DNA of 30,743 nt from an uncultured Eubacteriales bacterium (GCA_900549485.1 UROG01000036.1:1-30743), one strand, 5' to 3'. Numbered from the stretch's first letter, positions 1 through 8,350 are shown. Numbers and translations: made by a program. Notes: a model not told the origin generated them from the letters alone.

Positions 1-14
1 GCTCCGTGAGAAGA

Positions 15-47
15 GTTTTCTCCGACGTACATGCCGCCGGAGAAAAC
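15..47. other. Stem-loop at the left edge
   Basis: A perfect 10-bp inverted repeat, GTTTTCTCCG (15-24) and CGGAGAAAAC (38-47), with a 13-base loop. It is the first of three hairpins packed into the left 150 bases, downstream of asd on the minus strand. It could be a terminator or part of a leader for a gene beyond the window. No U tract is decisive on either strand. Confidence 0.4.
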
Positions 48-58
48 GATCAAAATTA

Positions 59-80
59 TTTTTTGCCTGCGGGCAAAAAA
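59..80. terminator. Short bidirectional terminator-like hairpin
   Basis: TTTTTTGCC (59-67), loop TGCG, GGCAAAAAA (72-80): a 9-bp perfect stem whose own arms give an A tract on one side and a U tract on the other. This is the shape of an intrinsic terminator usable on both strands. On the minus strand it follows the asd terminator and may act as a backup. Confidence 0.5.
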
Positions 81-107
81 CTCTGCGAGGCCGTTTTTGA
101 CAGCATC

Positions 108-147
108 AAAAAGCGGAGTAAGCTCCAATAAAGCTTCTTCCGCTTTT
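108..147 (-). terminator. Terminator of the hom-lysC-asd operon
   Basis: On the minus strand, just past the asd stop, a nested hairpin is seen. Its outer stem is AAAAGCGGA with TCCGCTTTT (139-147 and 108-117), its inner stem is AAGCT/AGCTT, and a T-rich tail follows. It lies where the leftward threonine operon should end. Confidence 0.65.
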
Positions 148-152
148 AGTTT

Positions 153-1151
153 TTATATCATCTTCATCAGGATCTGCACTGCGTTTGCCGCCGCGCCCTT
201 GCGTATCTGGTCGCCGCAGCACCACAGCGTAAGTCCGTTTTCGTCGGTCAGGTCTTCACGGATGCGCCCGACCCAGACAAGGTTCTGGTTGGAGGTGTCG
301 AGCGGGGTGGGGTAGCAGCGCCCCTCATAATCCTCTATGAGCTTAACGCCGGGGAACGCCGCGACGGCCGCCTTGGCCTCCTCTACGCTTATCTTCCTCT
401 CGGTGCGCAGCGTGACGGCGATGGAGTGCGAGCGCATTACGGGTACGCGCACACAGGTGCAAGTGACATTGAGCGCGTCGTTATGCAGTATCCTGCGCCC
501 CTCGTTCTGCATCTTCATCTCCTCGTCGGTGTAGAGATTGCCGTAATCGTCGCCGATGTAGGGTATTACGTTTGCGGCGATCTGGTGCGCAAAGACCTTG
601 CGCTCAGGCTCCCTGCCCTCGGCAAGCGCCTTCATCTGGTCTTCAAGCTCATGCAGTCCCCCGATGCCAGCGCCGGAAACAGCCTGATACGTGCAGGCGA
701 TCATGGATTTTATAGGGCTTAATTTCTGTATGCCCGCTACCGCCATCATGGTTATGATGGAGGAGCAGTTGGGGTTTGCGATAATGCCCTTGTTTTTGAA
801 AGCGTCCTCTCCGTTTATCTCGGGTACGACCAGCGGCACATCGGCGTCAAGACGGAAAGCGGAGGAATTGTCAATATACACCGCGCCGCTTCTCACTATG
901 GCAGGGGCAAATTTCCGGCTCATCGCATTCTTGACCGCACCGAGCACGAAGTCCATGCCCTTGAAGCTGTCCTCCGACGCTTCCTCAATAAGTACGTCCT
1001 TACCCTTGAATTTTATGTATCCGCCCGCGCTCTTTGCGCTTGCCAGCGGCAGAAGCTTTCCCACCGGAACGTCATATTCCTCCAGAACTCTGAGCATTTC
1101 CTGCCCGACAGCGCCCGTTGCGCCCAATACCGCAACATTGTATTCTTTCAT
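153..1151 (-). CDS. asd: Aspartate-semialdehyde dehydrogenase
   Basis: Makes L-aspartate 4-semialdehyde from aspartyl phosphate with NADPH, the branch point for lysine, threonine and methionine, in the cytoplasm. The N-terminus has the nucleotide-binding signature VAVLGATGAVGQEM (residues 7-20). The active-site cysteine is C129 in IIANPNCSS, followed by the conserved YQAVSGAG. The length of 332 aa is normal for the family. The usual SAGG motif around residue 70 is replaced by GAVKNAMSRKFAP, which I take to be a subfamily variant rather than damage. It is the last gene of a leftward operon, 21 bases after lysC, and is followed by a terminator. It supplies the substrate of Hom, encoded at the head of the same operon. 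Confidence 0.97.
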   Translation of the reverse strand: MKEYNVAVLGATGAVGQEMLRVLEEYDVPVGKLLPLASAKSAGGYIKFKGKDVLIEEASEDSFKGMDFVLGAVKNAMSRKFAPAIVRSGAVYIDNSSAFRLDADVPLVVPEINGEDAFKNKGIIANPNCSSIITMMAVAGIQKLSPIKSMIACTYQAVSGAGIGGLHELEDQMKALAEGREPERKVFAHQIAANVIPYIGDDYGNLYTDEEMKMQNEGRRILHNDALNVTCTCVRVPVMRSHSIAVTLRTERKISVEEAKAAVAAFPGVKLIEDYEGRCYPTPLDTSNQNLVWVGRIREDLTDENGLTLWCCGDQIRKGAAANAVQILMKMI

Positions 1152-1172
1152 TGAAAAATCCCCCTGATATGA

Positions 1173-2492
1173 TCATTTTCCTGCGAAACCGCTGTACAGA
1201 ACCTGTATCGCGGTCTCAAAGCTGTTATTATCAACGCCTACTATTATACTCAATTCGTCAGCACCCTGTGCTATGGTGCGTATGTTGATGCCCTTGTCGC
1301 CGAGCGCTTTGAAGAGCTTGCCGGATGTACCCGGTCTGGACGTCATTTTGCGTCCCACCGCCGCCACGAGCGCTATGCCCTCCTGAACCTGAATATCGTC
1401 GGGACGGCAGCTTTTCTGAATGTCCGATATGACGTCGTATACGCTGTCTCCGAGCGCTGCCGTCGCGGTAACGAAAGCAAAGCTGTCAAGACCGAGTGTG
1501 ATATGCTCTACCGCCGCTCTGTATCTGTCCAGAATTTCAAGCGCCGTTCGAAGCGTTGCGCTGGTGTTCATGTTGCGTTTGAGCACCGTTATTATAGTGA
1601 AGTTTCGCCGTCCGGCGATACCGGTGATGAAGCTGTCCTCGACAGGCTCATTCTCGTCAACCCTGTCAACGATCATTGTCCCCGGCTCATCGGGGCTGTT
1701 TGTGTTGCGGATGTTCAGGGAAATGCCCTTTTCCTTCACCGGGAGTATCGACTCCTCGTGCAGCACCGACGCACCCATGAACGCAAGCTCCCGAAGCTCA
1801 CCATAGGTGAGGTGCGCGATAGGCCGCGGATCGCTGACGATTTTGGGATCGGCCATCAGTATGCCTGAGACGTCCGTCCAGTTTTCATATACATCCGAAT
1901 CCGACGCCGCCGCGGCAAGCGCACCGCTTATATCGCTTCCGCCCCTGCTCATTACCTTGACCCTGCCCGTGGGAGAGCGGCCGTAAAAGCCGGGGATGAG
2001 GATCCTTTCATATTTATCCAGCACCGCCTTAATCTCGGAATATGTCCGAGCGGTATCTATCTGCCCGTCAAAGCCGAAGAAAATGCAGTCGAACGCGTCG
2101 ATAAATTCATATCCGAGATATTCTGCCAGCAGACGGGAGGTGAAGTATTCGCCCCTTGACACGAGAAAGTCAACGGGAGTATCCTTATTGAGCCCTGCGC
2201 GCAAAGCTTCAAAATCCTTCTCAACATCGTAGCTGAGAGTGAGCGCGTCGCGTATTTCGACAAAACGGCTTTCAATGGTGTCGAGTATGTCCTCACACCC
2301 GACGCCGTAGGTGAGATGCGCGTGGCACAGATACAAAAGATCGGTAAGCTTATGGTCGCTGCCGGAACGCTTGCCCGCCGCCGAGGAGATAACGATGCGC
2401 CTTGAAGGGTCGGCGTTTATTATGTCTTTTACTTTTCTGAACTGTTCGGCGCTTGCGACCGACGAACCGCCGAACTTTGCCGTTTTCAACAT
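1173..2492 (-). CDS. lysC: Aspartate kinase
   Basis: Phosphorylates aspartate, the first step of the aspartate family pathway. The kinase signature KFGGSSVAS lies at residues 6-14, with VSRGGSDISGALAAA near residue 185. The C-terminal third (about 300-439) has the layout of the two ACT domains that usually confer feedback inhibition, including GTSGKLFKALGDKGINIRT. At 439 aa it is monofunctional, not fused to homoserine dehydrogenase. It sits between hom (19-base gap) and asd (21-base gap) in one operon with a purine-rich ribosome site (GAAAGGA). Because hom and the thr genes flank it, it probably serves mainly threonine synthesis, although the sequence does not show which amino acid inhibits it. 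Confidence 0.95.
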   Translation of the reverse strand: MLKTAKFGGSSVASAEQFRKVKDIINADPSRRIVISSAAGKRSGSDHKLTDLLYLCHAHLTYGVGCEDILDTIESRFVEIRDALTLSYDVEKDFEALRAGLNKDTPVDFLVSRGEYFTSRLLAEYLGYEFIDAFDCIFFGFDGQIDTARTYSEIKAVLDKYERILIPGFYGRSPTGRVKVMSRGGSDISGALAAAASDSDVYENWTDVSGILMADPKIVSDPRPIAHLTYGELRELAFMGASVLHEESILPVKEKGISLNIRNTNSPDEPGTMIVDRVDENEPVEDSFITGIAGRRNFTIITVLKRNMNTSATLRTALEILDRYRAAVEHITLGLDSFAFVTATAALGDSVYDVISDIQKSCRPDDIQVQEGIALVAAVGRKMTSRPGTSGKLFKALGDKGINIRTIAQGADELSIIVGVDNNSFETAIQVLYSGFAGK

Positions 2493-2511
2493 TTATATTT
2501 TCCTTTCGTTA

Positions 2512-3654
2512 TCAGGCAAGCTCTGCAAAGAATACGTCCGCGCCGCCCTTGCGCATTGCGCGCACGCTTTCGTGCATGGCTTTCACGCTCATCGGCTTTG
2601 TGACGCCTCTTATTATGCCGCCGTCGGCTTCGGCGCTGCCGAACTCAAGCTTGTCGGCAAACTGTATGGGAAGCCGCACGTAGTAGCTGCATACGCAGCC
2701 GGCGTTGTCCGCGCTGACCTCTGCACATTCGCCGTGCATCATTTCCCTCTGCCCGAAACGCAGGCACTCGAGATCCCTTATCACCGCCGAGGCCGTGGGA
2801 TAACGCCCCGCGCCCTGACCCATGAGAACTATCTGCCCGCTGTTTTTTCCGGTATATTTTGCCATATTGAAATTCTGCCTGACCGCGCATTCGGGTGCGC
2901 TGCTTTCGACAAGCACCGGCTGGACATAGGCGTAAAGCTTTCCGTCCGCGATGCCGCCGCGGGCAAGCAGACGGCAGGTAAGTCCCTTGCTCCGGAAATG
3001 CCGGACATCCGAGGCTTTCAGCGAGTCTATTCCCTCGTTGAGCAGTCCGTCTGTCGGCAGCATATCGTATGCCACCGCGCAGCCGAGCATTATTTTCCTC
3101 AGTGCGTCAAGCCCCGTGACGTCTGCCGTCGGGTCCGCTTCCGCGTATCCGAGGGACTGCGCTTCTTTCAGCGCCTCGCCGTAATCCATTCCCTCCGACT
3201 GCATTTTGTCCAGCATGAAATTAGTCGTCCCGTTGAGTATGCCGCCGAGAGAAAGTATCTCGTCGCTCTGCCGCGCAAGCTCAAGATTGTGCAGGAACGG
3301 TACGGCTCCGCCGCAGGCCGCGCTGAAAAGAAAACCGCCGCCGTTTTCACGCGCAAGGGCGTTAAGCTCAATACCCTTGGCGGCAACGAGAGCCTTGTTT
3401 GATGTGACGACATGCTTTCCGGCCTTCAGTGCCGCCGCACAGTAAAAAAACGCAGGCTCGACCCCGCCCATCACCTCCGCGACCGCATCGACGCTCTTAT
3501 CGGCGACGATCGCTTCGATCGAAGACACCTTGAAGGGCTCATCCTCCTTGCCGGGGCGCACAAGCACCGGCCCTGCCTCAAAGAGCGGGCAAGTTCGCAG
3601 CATATCATACACTCCCTTGCCAACCGTTCCGTAACCCAATACCGCGACTTTCAT
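2512..3654 (-). CDS. hom: Homoserine dehydrogenase with a shortened regulatory tail
   Basis: Reduces aspartate semialdehyde to homoserine. The NAD(P)-binding motif GYGTVGKGV is at residues 7-15. The catalytic-domain motifs TSNKALVAAKG, GGILNGTTNFML and YAEADPTADVTGLDA are present. At 380 aa it is about 50 aa shorter than typical Gram-positive Hom proteins, which end in a full ACT domain. Here the last 60 or so residues begin like an ACT strand (CSYYVRLPIQ) but lack a complete fold. Start: ATG preceded by GGAGGTG. It is the first gene of the leftward operon, with a promoter at 3717-3745. A free-standing ACT protein is encoded divergently 164 bases away, which may be relevant to the shortened tail. 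Confidence 0.95.
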   Translation of the reverse strand: MKVAVLGYGTVGKGVYDMLRTCPLFEAGPVLVRPGKEDEPFKVSSIEAIVADKSVDAVAEVMGGVEPAFFYCAAALKAGKHVVTSNKALVAAKGIELNALARENGGGFLFSAACGGAVPFLHNLELARQSDEILSLGGILNGTTNFMLDKMQSEGMDYGEALKEAQSLGYAEADPTADVTGLDALRKIMLGCAVAYDMLPTDGLLNEGIDSLKASDVRHFRSKGLTCRLLARGGIADGKLYAYVQPVLVESSAPECAVRQNFNMAKYTGKNSGQIVLMGQGAGRYPTASAVIRDLECLRFGQREMMHGECAEVSADNAGCVCSYYVRLPIQFADKLEFGSAEADGGIIRGVTKPMSVKAMHESVRAMRKGGADVFFAELA

Positions 3655-3697
3655 AAGCCCACCTCCAAAATAATTTTTGTTCGCACGTCAAAAACAC

Positions 3698-3726
3698 TTG
3701 TATTTTTAACGTGGACAGTGTATCAT
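3698..3726 (+). promoter_or_regulatory. Promoter of the ACT gene-thrC-thrB operon
   Basis: TTGTAT (3698-3703), 17-base spacer, TATCAT (3721-3726), reading toward the gene at 3819. Its -10 box shares two bases with the -10 box of the opposing hom promoter. A stem-loop with two mismatches (3769-3799) lies in the leader just before the ribosome site. It has no U tract, so it is not a simple terminator. Confidence 0.5.
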
Positions 3727-3745
3727 ATGGTCATCGGAAATGCAA
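3717..3745 (-). promoter_or_regulatory. Promoter of hom-lysC-asd
   Basis: On the minus strand TTGCAT (3740-3745), 17-base spacer, TACACT (3717-3722). It lies about 65 bases upstream of the hom ribosome site and overlaps the promoter of the opposite operon. Confidence 0.5.
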
Positions 3746-3818
3746 GAGAAATTTTTTAAGAAAAAATAAAGGCGCCGCCGCGTCATGCGGAGGAGCCTTA
3801 ACAAGGAGTTTGAACGAA

Positions 3819-4256
3819 ATGTTAGAAAACTATCTCATTATCCACAAAAACATTTTGCCGGAGTACTATTCTCTGGTGCTTGAGGCGCGTCGGCTTATGG
3901 AAACGGGCAAGGCAAAGGACGTCAGTCAGGCGGTAAAGGCCGTGGGCATTTCACGCAGCACGTATTATAAATACAAGGATTATATTTTTGAACCGTCCGA
4001 GTTGTCCGGAAGCAGAAAAGCGGTGCTCTCCATGATGCTCAATCATTCCCCCGGCGTACTGAGCGCCGTGCTGGGCGGTATATCGGAAGTGGGCGGAAGC
4101 GTACTAACCATTACGCAGAGTCTGCCGATACATGACCGCGCCAGCGTTACCATCTCGCTTGATGTAAGCTCCATGACCTGCGAGCTGAGCGGGCTTACAA
4201 AGCGTATAGAAAAAACCCCGGGCGTCGAGCAGGTAAAGCTTGTCGCAATAGAATGA
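3819..4256 (+). CDS. pheB: Stand-alone ACT-domain protein (UPF0735/PheB family)
   Basis: A 145-aa protein of the small UPF0735/PheB type. An N-terminal helical segment resembles a helix-turn-helix (KDVSQAVKAVGISRSTYYKY, about residues 30-50). It is followed by a single ACT domain (about 70-145, starting SRKAVLSMMLNHSPGVLSAV). ACT domains bind amino acids and regulate enzymes or DNA binding. This family is usually linked to aromatic or threonine biosynthesis genes, but its function is not established. The start at 3819 is chosen because AAGGAG sits 10 bases upstream; the longer open frame from 3711 has no ribosome site and begins inside the promoter. It is the first gene of the thrC-thrB operon and divergent from hom, so a role in sensing threonine is plausible but inferred. 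Confidence 0.9.
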   Translation: MLENYLIIHKNILPEYYSLVLEARRLMETGKAKDVSQAVKAVGISRSTYYKYKDYIFEPSELSGSRKAVLSMMLNHSPGVLSAVLGGISEVGGSVLTITQSLPIHDRASVTISLDVSSMTCELSGLTKRIEKTPGVEQVKLVAIE

Positions 4257-4281
4257 TACACGATAGAATACAGGAGAAAAA

Positions 4282-5745
4282 ATGAACTATAAAAGCACAC
4301 GTTCCGATATATATGTTTCGGATTTGCAGGCGGTTTTGCAGGGACTTGCTCCCGACGGCGGGCTGTTTGTCGATCCGACGCTTTCCGAAAGACGCTTTGA
4401 CTGGAAGAACTGCCTTGCACTCAATGAGCTTGGCATGATGCGCATGATACTGCATCATCTTCTGCCCGGCTTTGACGATATGGGCGCGCTTGTGGAAAAA
4501 GCCTACGCCGGAAAATTTGAAAACGACCGCATTTCTCCCGTCGTCCGCTGCGGGGAAGATTATGTTATGGAGCTTTACCACGGTCCGACCTCCGCGTTCA
4601 AGGATGTGGCGCTGTCAATGTTGCCGCGGCTTATCACAAAGGCGCGGGAGCAGACGGGAATGACGGATGAAATACTCATACTCACCGCCACCTCCGGCGA
4701 TACCGGGAAAGCGGCGCTTGAGGGCTTTCATGACGTACCCGGCACGGGTATAGTCGTTTTCTACCCCGAGGGCGGCGTATCCCCCGTGCAGTACGCGCAG
4801 ATGGCGACGCAGGAGGGAAAAAACGTCAGGGTATGCGCGGTCAAGGGCAATTTTGACGACTGTCAGCGCGGCGTAAAAGCGGCGTTTTCCGCGCTGGGCG
4901 GCAAAAGAGGAACGGGCAGACGCCTTTCCTCCGCAAATTCCATAAATATCGGCCGCCTTGCCCCGCAGGTGTGTTATTATTTTTCCGCATACGCGCAGCT
5001 GCTGGCGGGAGGGGAGATCACTCTTGGAGAAGAGATAGATTTTGCCGTGCCTACCGGAAATTTCGGCGATGTACTGGCAGGGTACTACGCAAAGCTTATG
5101 GGACTGCCGGTCGGGCGGCTTGTCGTTGCCGCGAACGAGAACAACGTCCTCGCCGACTTTATCGCCGACGGCGTTTACGATACCCGCCGGCCGTTTATCC
5201 GCACAGATTCACCCTCAATGGACATTCTTGTCTCGTCAAATCTTGAGCGGCTTCTGTTCACCGCAAGCGGCTGTGACAGCGAAAAAGTCGGAAAGTGGAT
5301 GGACAGCCTTGCAAAAACCGGCGTTTATACGGTTGATGGGGAAACCCTTGCGAACATCCGCGCCGTCTTCTCCGCAGGCTATTCCACACAGGCGGAATGT
5401 GACGCGGAGTGTGCAAGAATATGGAGGGAGCGCCGCTACCTCATCGATCCGCATACCGCAGTTGCCTTTGCAGTACTCAAAAAGCTCGGACGCGGCGAAA
5501 GGAAGCGCGTTGTACTCTCCACCGCTTCGCCGTATAAGTTCCCCGCGGCGGTTCTCCGCAGCATCGGCGGGGACTGCTCCGGAGACGAATTTGAACAAAT
5601 GGAGCGGCTTGAAGCCCTGACCGGCGTGAAAGCACCAGAAAATCTCGCGGGGCTTAAAAGCAGAAAAATCCTGCATACCGACGTCATTGAAAAGAACGCG
5701 CTGACCGGCTATGCGGAGGCTGTGCTTGAAAGGGGGATACACTGA
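4282..5745 (+). CDS. thrC: Threonine synthase
   Basis: PLP enzyme converting O-phosphohomoserine to threonine. The PLP lysine is K107 in YHGPTSAFKDVALS. The phosphate-cradle motif TATSGDTGKAALEGF follows near residue 135, and FAVPTGNFGDVLAGYYAKLMG near residue 255. The length of 487 aa fits the longer bacterial ThrC class, whose N-terminal segment here contains SDLQAVLQGLAPDGGLFV. It follows the ACT gene by 25 bases with an AGGAGA ribosome site. Its TGA stop overlaps the thrB ATG by one base, pointing to translational coupling with homoserine kinase, which makes its substrate. Confidence 0.97.
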   Translation: MNYKSTRSDIYVSDLQAVLQGLAPDGGLFVDPTLSERRFDWKNCLALNELGMMRMILHHLLPGFDDMGALVEKAYAGKFENDRISPVVRCGEDYVMELYHGPTSAFKDVALSMLPRLITKAREQTGMTDEILILTATSGDTGKAALEGFHDVPGTGIVVFYPEGGVSPVQYAQMATQEGKNVRVCAVKGNFDDCQRGVKAAFSALGGKRGTGRRLSSANSINIGRLAPQVCYYFSAYAQLLAGGEITLGEEIDFAVPTGNFGDVLAGYYAKLMGLPVGRLVVAANENNVLADFIADGVYDTRRPFIRTDSPSMDILVSSNLERLLFTASGCDSEKVGKWMDSLAKTGVYTVDGETLANIRAVFSAGYSTQAECDAECARIWRERRYLIDPHTAVAFAVLKKLGRGERKRVVLSTASPYKFPAAVLRSIGGDCSGDEFEQMERLEALTGVKAPENLAGLKSRKILHTDVIEKNALTGYAEAVLERGIH

Positions 5746-6617
5746 TGCTTGTGCGTGTTCCGGCAAGCTCCGCAAACCTCGGCCCCGGCTTTGACTGCTT
5801 CGGCATCGCGTGGCGGCTATATAACGAGATCGAATTTACTCCTGCCGACGGGCTTGAAATAAGCGGCTGCGCCGAAAAATTCCAAAACGCTGAAAACCTT
5901 GCCTATAAAGCCTATGCAATGACGCTTGAAAAAGGCGGCGCAGAGAAAAAGGGCGTCAGCATCCGCTTTTTGAATACGGACATCCCCGTTTCAAGAGGAC
6001 TTGGCTCGTCCTCTGCACTCATTGTCGGCGGTGTGATCGCGGCTAACGCGATGTACGGTCTGTGTCTTGACAACGACGCGCTGCTCGAGATCGCCACGGC
6101 GGTCGAGGGACACCCGGACAATGTCGCGCCTGCGCTTCTCGGCGGGCTTACGGCTTCAACGATGGTGGGCGGCGACCCTGTGACGGTGCATTTCCCGCTG
6201 AGCGATAGGCTGCATTTTGCCGCGCTTGTCCCCCCGGCTGAGCTTTCAACAAACCTTGCGCGCAGTGTACTGCCGGATTCACTCACCCGTGCGGACACGG
6301 TTTTTAATGTCTCCCGCGCCGCCCTTGTGCTGAACGCGCTCGGCAGCGGGGACTGCGCCCTGCTCGGCGTGGGCATGGAGGACAGGGTGCATCAGCCGTA
6401 CCGCCTCCCGCTTATCGAGGGCTGGGAAAAGGCAAGGACAATTGCCGCGGAGTGCGGCGGCAAGGCAATGTGCATTTCCGGCGCAGGCTCCACGCTGCTC
6501 TGCGCTTCCGATGAAGCGGGTTTTGCCGGAAGGCTTTCCGAAGCCGCTTCACTGAATCTGCCCGACTGGCGCACGATCCCGCTTATCCCCGACTTTGAAG
6601 GCGCAAAAGTGATATAA
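5745..6617 (+). CDS. thrB: Homoserine kinase (GHMP family)
   Basis: Phosphorylates homoserine with ATP to feed ThrC. Family signatures are VPASSANLGPGFDCFGIA at residues 5-22 and the GHMP ATP-binding loop SRGLGSSSALI near 83-93. GHPDNVAPALLGGLT follows, and a C-terminal ISGAGSTLLC motif. The length of 290 aa is typical. It is the last gene of its operon and overlaps thrC by one base (TGATG). A strong hairpin at 6625-6661 follows the stop. With hom, lysC, asd and thrC it completes aspartate-to-threonine synthesis in 6.5 kb. Confidence 0.97.
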   Translation: MLVRVPASSANLGPGFDCFGIAWRLYNEIEFTPADGLEISGCAEKFQNAENLAYKAYAMTLEKGGAEKKGVSIRFLNTDIPVSRGLGSSSALIVGGVIAANAMYGLCLDNDALLEIATAVEGHPDNVAPALLGGLTASTMVGGDPVTVHFPLSDRLHFAALVPPAELSTNLARSVLPDSLTRADTVFNVSRAALVLNALGSGDCALLGVGMEDRVHQPYRLPLIEGWEKARTIAAECGGKAMCISGAGSTLLCASDEAGFAGRLSEAASLNLPDWRTIPLIPDFEGAKVI

Positions 6618-6624
6618 TAAAATC

Positions 6625-6661
6625 AATAAATCACGGCCGGATTTTCCGTCCGTGATTTATT
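6625..6661. terminator. Bidirectional terminator after thrB
   Basis: AATAAATCACGG (6625-6636) pairs with CCGTGATTTATT (6650-6661), with a further CGG/CCG step inside. The tail is T-rich on the minus strand (TTGATTTTATT). It ends thrB on the plus strand and would equally end any leftward transcript from the recombinase side. Confidence 0.75.
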
Positions 6662-6670
6662 GTGCAGAAT

Positions 6671-6784
6671 TTACGCCGCCTGCTCGTCAACCTCGATCCC
6701 CGCAGAGCAGAGCATATCCTGTATGCTCACTCCATAGCCCTTTGAAGGGTCGTTTACAAACACATGTGTGCGTCCATGAATACT
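6671..6784 (-). pseudogene. Possible 3' remnant of an unidentified gene
   Basis: In the minus frame ending with TAA at 6671-6673, about 36 protein-like codons can be read, including HVFVNDPSKGYGVSIQD and then MLCSAGIEVDEQAA. The stop lies 10 bases before the terminator hairpin at 6625-6661, whose better U tract is on this strand, as for a real gene end. There is no start or ribosome site, because the frame runs into the end of the recombinase gene in its +1 frame. It could be the end of a gene broken by the recombinase insertion, an extension lost by frameshift, or chance. I do not recognise the family. Confidence 0.35.
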
Positions 6785-8327
6785 ACGGCGACGGCAGACG
6801 CGGGAAAATGTCGATCACTATTTTTCCTCCGCGGCCTTTTTTGTACTCGATTTTTTGCAGTATCGCTTTCAGGAGCCTGTTTTTCTCGGCGGGCGTCATG
6901 TCGTCATAGCTTGCAAGCAGCTCCTCCGCCGCAGGGATAAGCCCAGCGCGCTCCGCGCCGTCCGACTCAAGGCTGTGCAGCCTTTTTTCTGCGGCTGAAC
7001 GGCAGCTTTCCTTTTCCGCCAGCTCCGCCGTCAGCTTATCCTTACGCTCGCGGAAAAGCTCTGCGGAATATACGCCCTGCTCAACAAGCGTAAAAGCCCT
7101 CTCAAGCTGCGCGCTGAGCGCATCTATCTCTGCTGAAGTCTTCTCAAGCATGGCTGCACACTCGCCGATCTCCTCCCGGAAATCGGCTCTGTCGAGCCTG
7201 ACCTTGTACCCGTCCAGCCAGCTTCTGAGCGCGGTGATTATTTCAGCTTCAACAAGCTTATAATCCGCCGTGCCGTTGCGGCAGTTCCTTGCGTTTACAC
7301 AGCGGAACCTTGCCGTGCCGCCGCGCTCTGCCGCTGCGGTCGTCCTTGCGATGCGCTTGCCGCACTCCGCGCAGTAGATCAGACCGCAAAAGGCGTTCTG
7401 CACGCTCCTGTCCGCTTTCACCTTCGGCGCACCGGCGCTTTTTTCCGCACGTATTTTCTGTGCCGTGCGGAATGTCTCATCGTCTATGAGCGGGGGATGA
7501 AGACCGTCGTACAGAGAATAATCCTCCGGATTTTTCATGTGCCTTATCTGCTTGCGCACATTTCCGCTTTCGTCCAGCGTGCGGTACTGCCTGCAATAAC
7601 CACGCTTTATTTTGCCGGTATATACGGGATTTGCGACGATCCCCGCAACGGTGGAGTATGTCCACGGTTCGCCGCGGCGCGTCGGGACGGCAAGATCGTT
7701 GAGGCGGTTTGCGATCATTTTCGTGCCGTATCTGTTGTTATAAAGCTCGAATATTTTCCGGACGGTTTCCGCTTCCGCGCCGTTGGGAGTCAGCGTATAT
7801 CCCTTCTGGTCGGGAAGCTTCATCCTGTCATAGCCGTAGGGGGCTATGCTGCCGAGATATTTCCCCTCTGCCGCAGAGCTTTCGCGTCCGCGCACAAGCC
7901 TGCGGTTTATGGTTTTGTATTCACGGCGGCTCATAAACAGACCAAACTCAAAATACTCCTCGTCGAACTCGTTGTTTGGGTCGTAGACCTTCGTCGGGGT
8001 TATTATTTTTGTCCCGCTGAATTGGAAAACCTGGCTTATATATGCCTGATCCGCACCGTTGCCGCGGGCAAGACGCTCAACGTCCACGACAAGCACGCCG
8101 GTGTACATACCCGCGTTAACTTCCTTCAGAAGCTTCCTTATTTCCGGACGGGCCGAGATCGACTCGCCGGATACTACTTCTCTGTAAGTCCTGACGATAT
8201 TATACCCTCTGTCCTGCACAAGCCTGTCCAGAATTTCTTCATGGCGTTTCAGCGTTTCCTCTACGCTGAGTTCGGCGTAATCACGGTCAAAACGAGACTT
8301 CCGGAGGTATTTTGCATATCGCTCCAT
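6783..8327 (-). CDS. Large serine recombinase
   Basis: Site-specific recombinase of the large serine integrase family, which cuts and rejoins DNA through a 5'-phosphoserine link. The resolvase-type N-terminal domain (1-150) carries the nucleophile S11 in KYLRKSRFD and VVDVERLARG. A recombinase domain follows (about 155-300: APYGYDR, RLNDLAVPTRRGEPW). A zinc ribbon follows near residues 310-350 (CGLIYCAECGKR ... RCVNARNC), then a coiled coil (about 375-460). The family-typical tail LKAILQKIEYKK precedes the end. At 514 aa it looks complete. ATG with AAAGGAG upstream. It is 23 bases after a small gene and they are probably co-transcribed. No cargo genes or clear attachment repeats were found around it. 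Confidence 0.92.
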   Translation of the reverse strand: MERYAKYLRKSRFDRDYAELSVEETLKRHEEILDRLVQDRGYNIVRTYREVVSGESISARPEIRKLLKEVNAGMYTGVLVVDVERLARGNGADQAYISQVFQFSGTKIITPTKVYDPNNEFDEEYFEFGLFMSRREYKTINRRLVRGRESSAAEGKYLGSIAPYGYDRMKLPDQKGYTLTPNGAEAETVRKIFELYNNRYGTKMIANRLNDLAVPTRRGEPWTYSTVAGIVANPVYTGKIKRGYCRQYRTLDESGNVRKQIRHMKNPEDYSLYDGLHPPLIDDETFRTAQKIRAEKSAGAPKVKADRSVQNAFCGLIYCAECGKRIARTTAAAERGGTARFRCVNARNCRNGTADYKLVEAEIITALRSWLDGYKVRLDRADFREEIGECAAMLEKTSAEIDALSAQLERAFTLVEQGVYSAELFRERKDKLTAELAEKESCRSAAEKRLHSLESDGAERAGLIPAAEELLASYDDMTPAEKNRLLKAILQKIEYKKGRGGKIVIDIFPRLPSP

Positions 8328-8350
8328 ACTCCGCTCCTTTCATGCACACA

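Noticed and set aside
3711..3818. Extended N-terminus for the ACT protein
   Set aside because: It would begin within the promoter; a proper ribosome site supports 3819.
6783..8327. Recombinase as part of a prophage or conjugative element
   Set aside because: No structural, replication or transfer genes are near; flanking genes are housekeeping.
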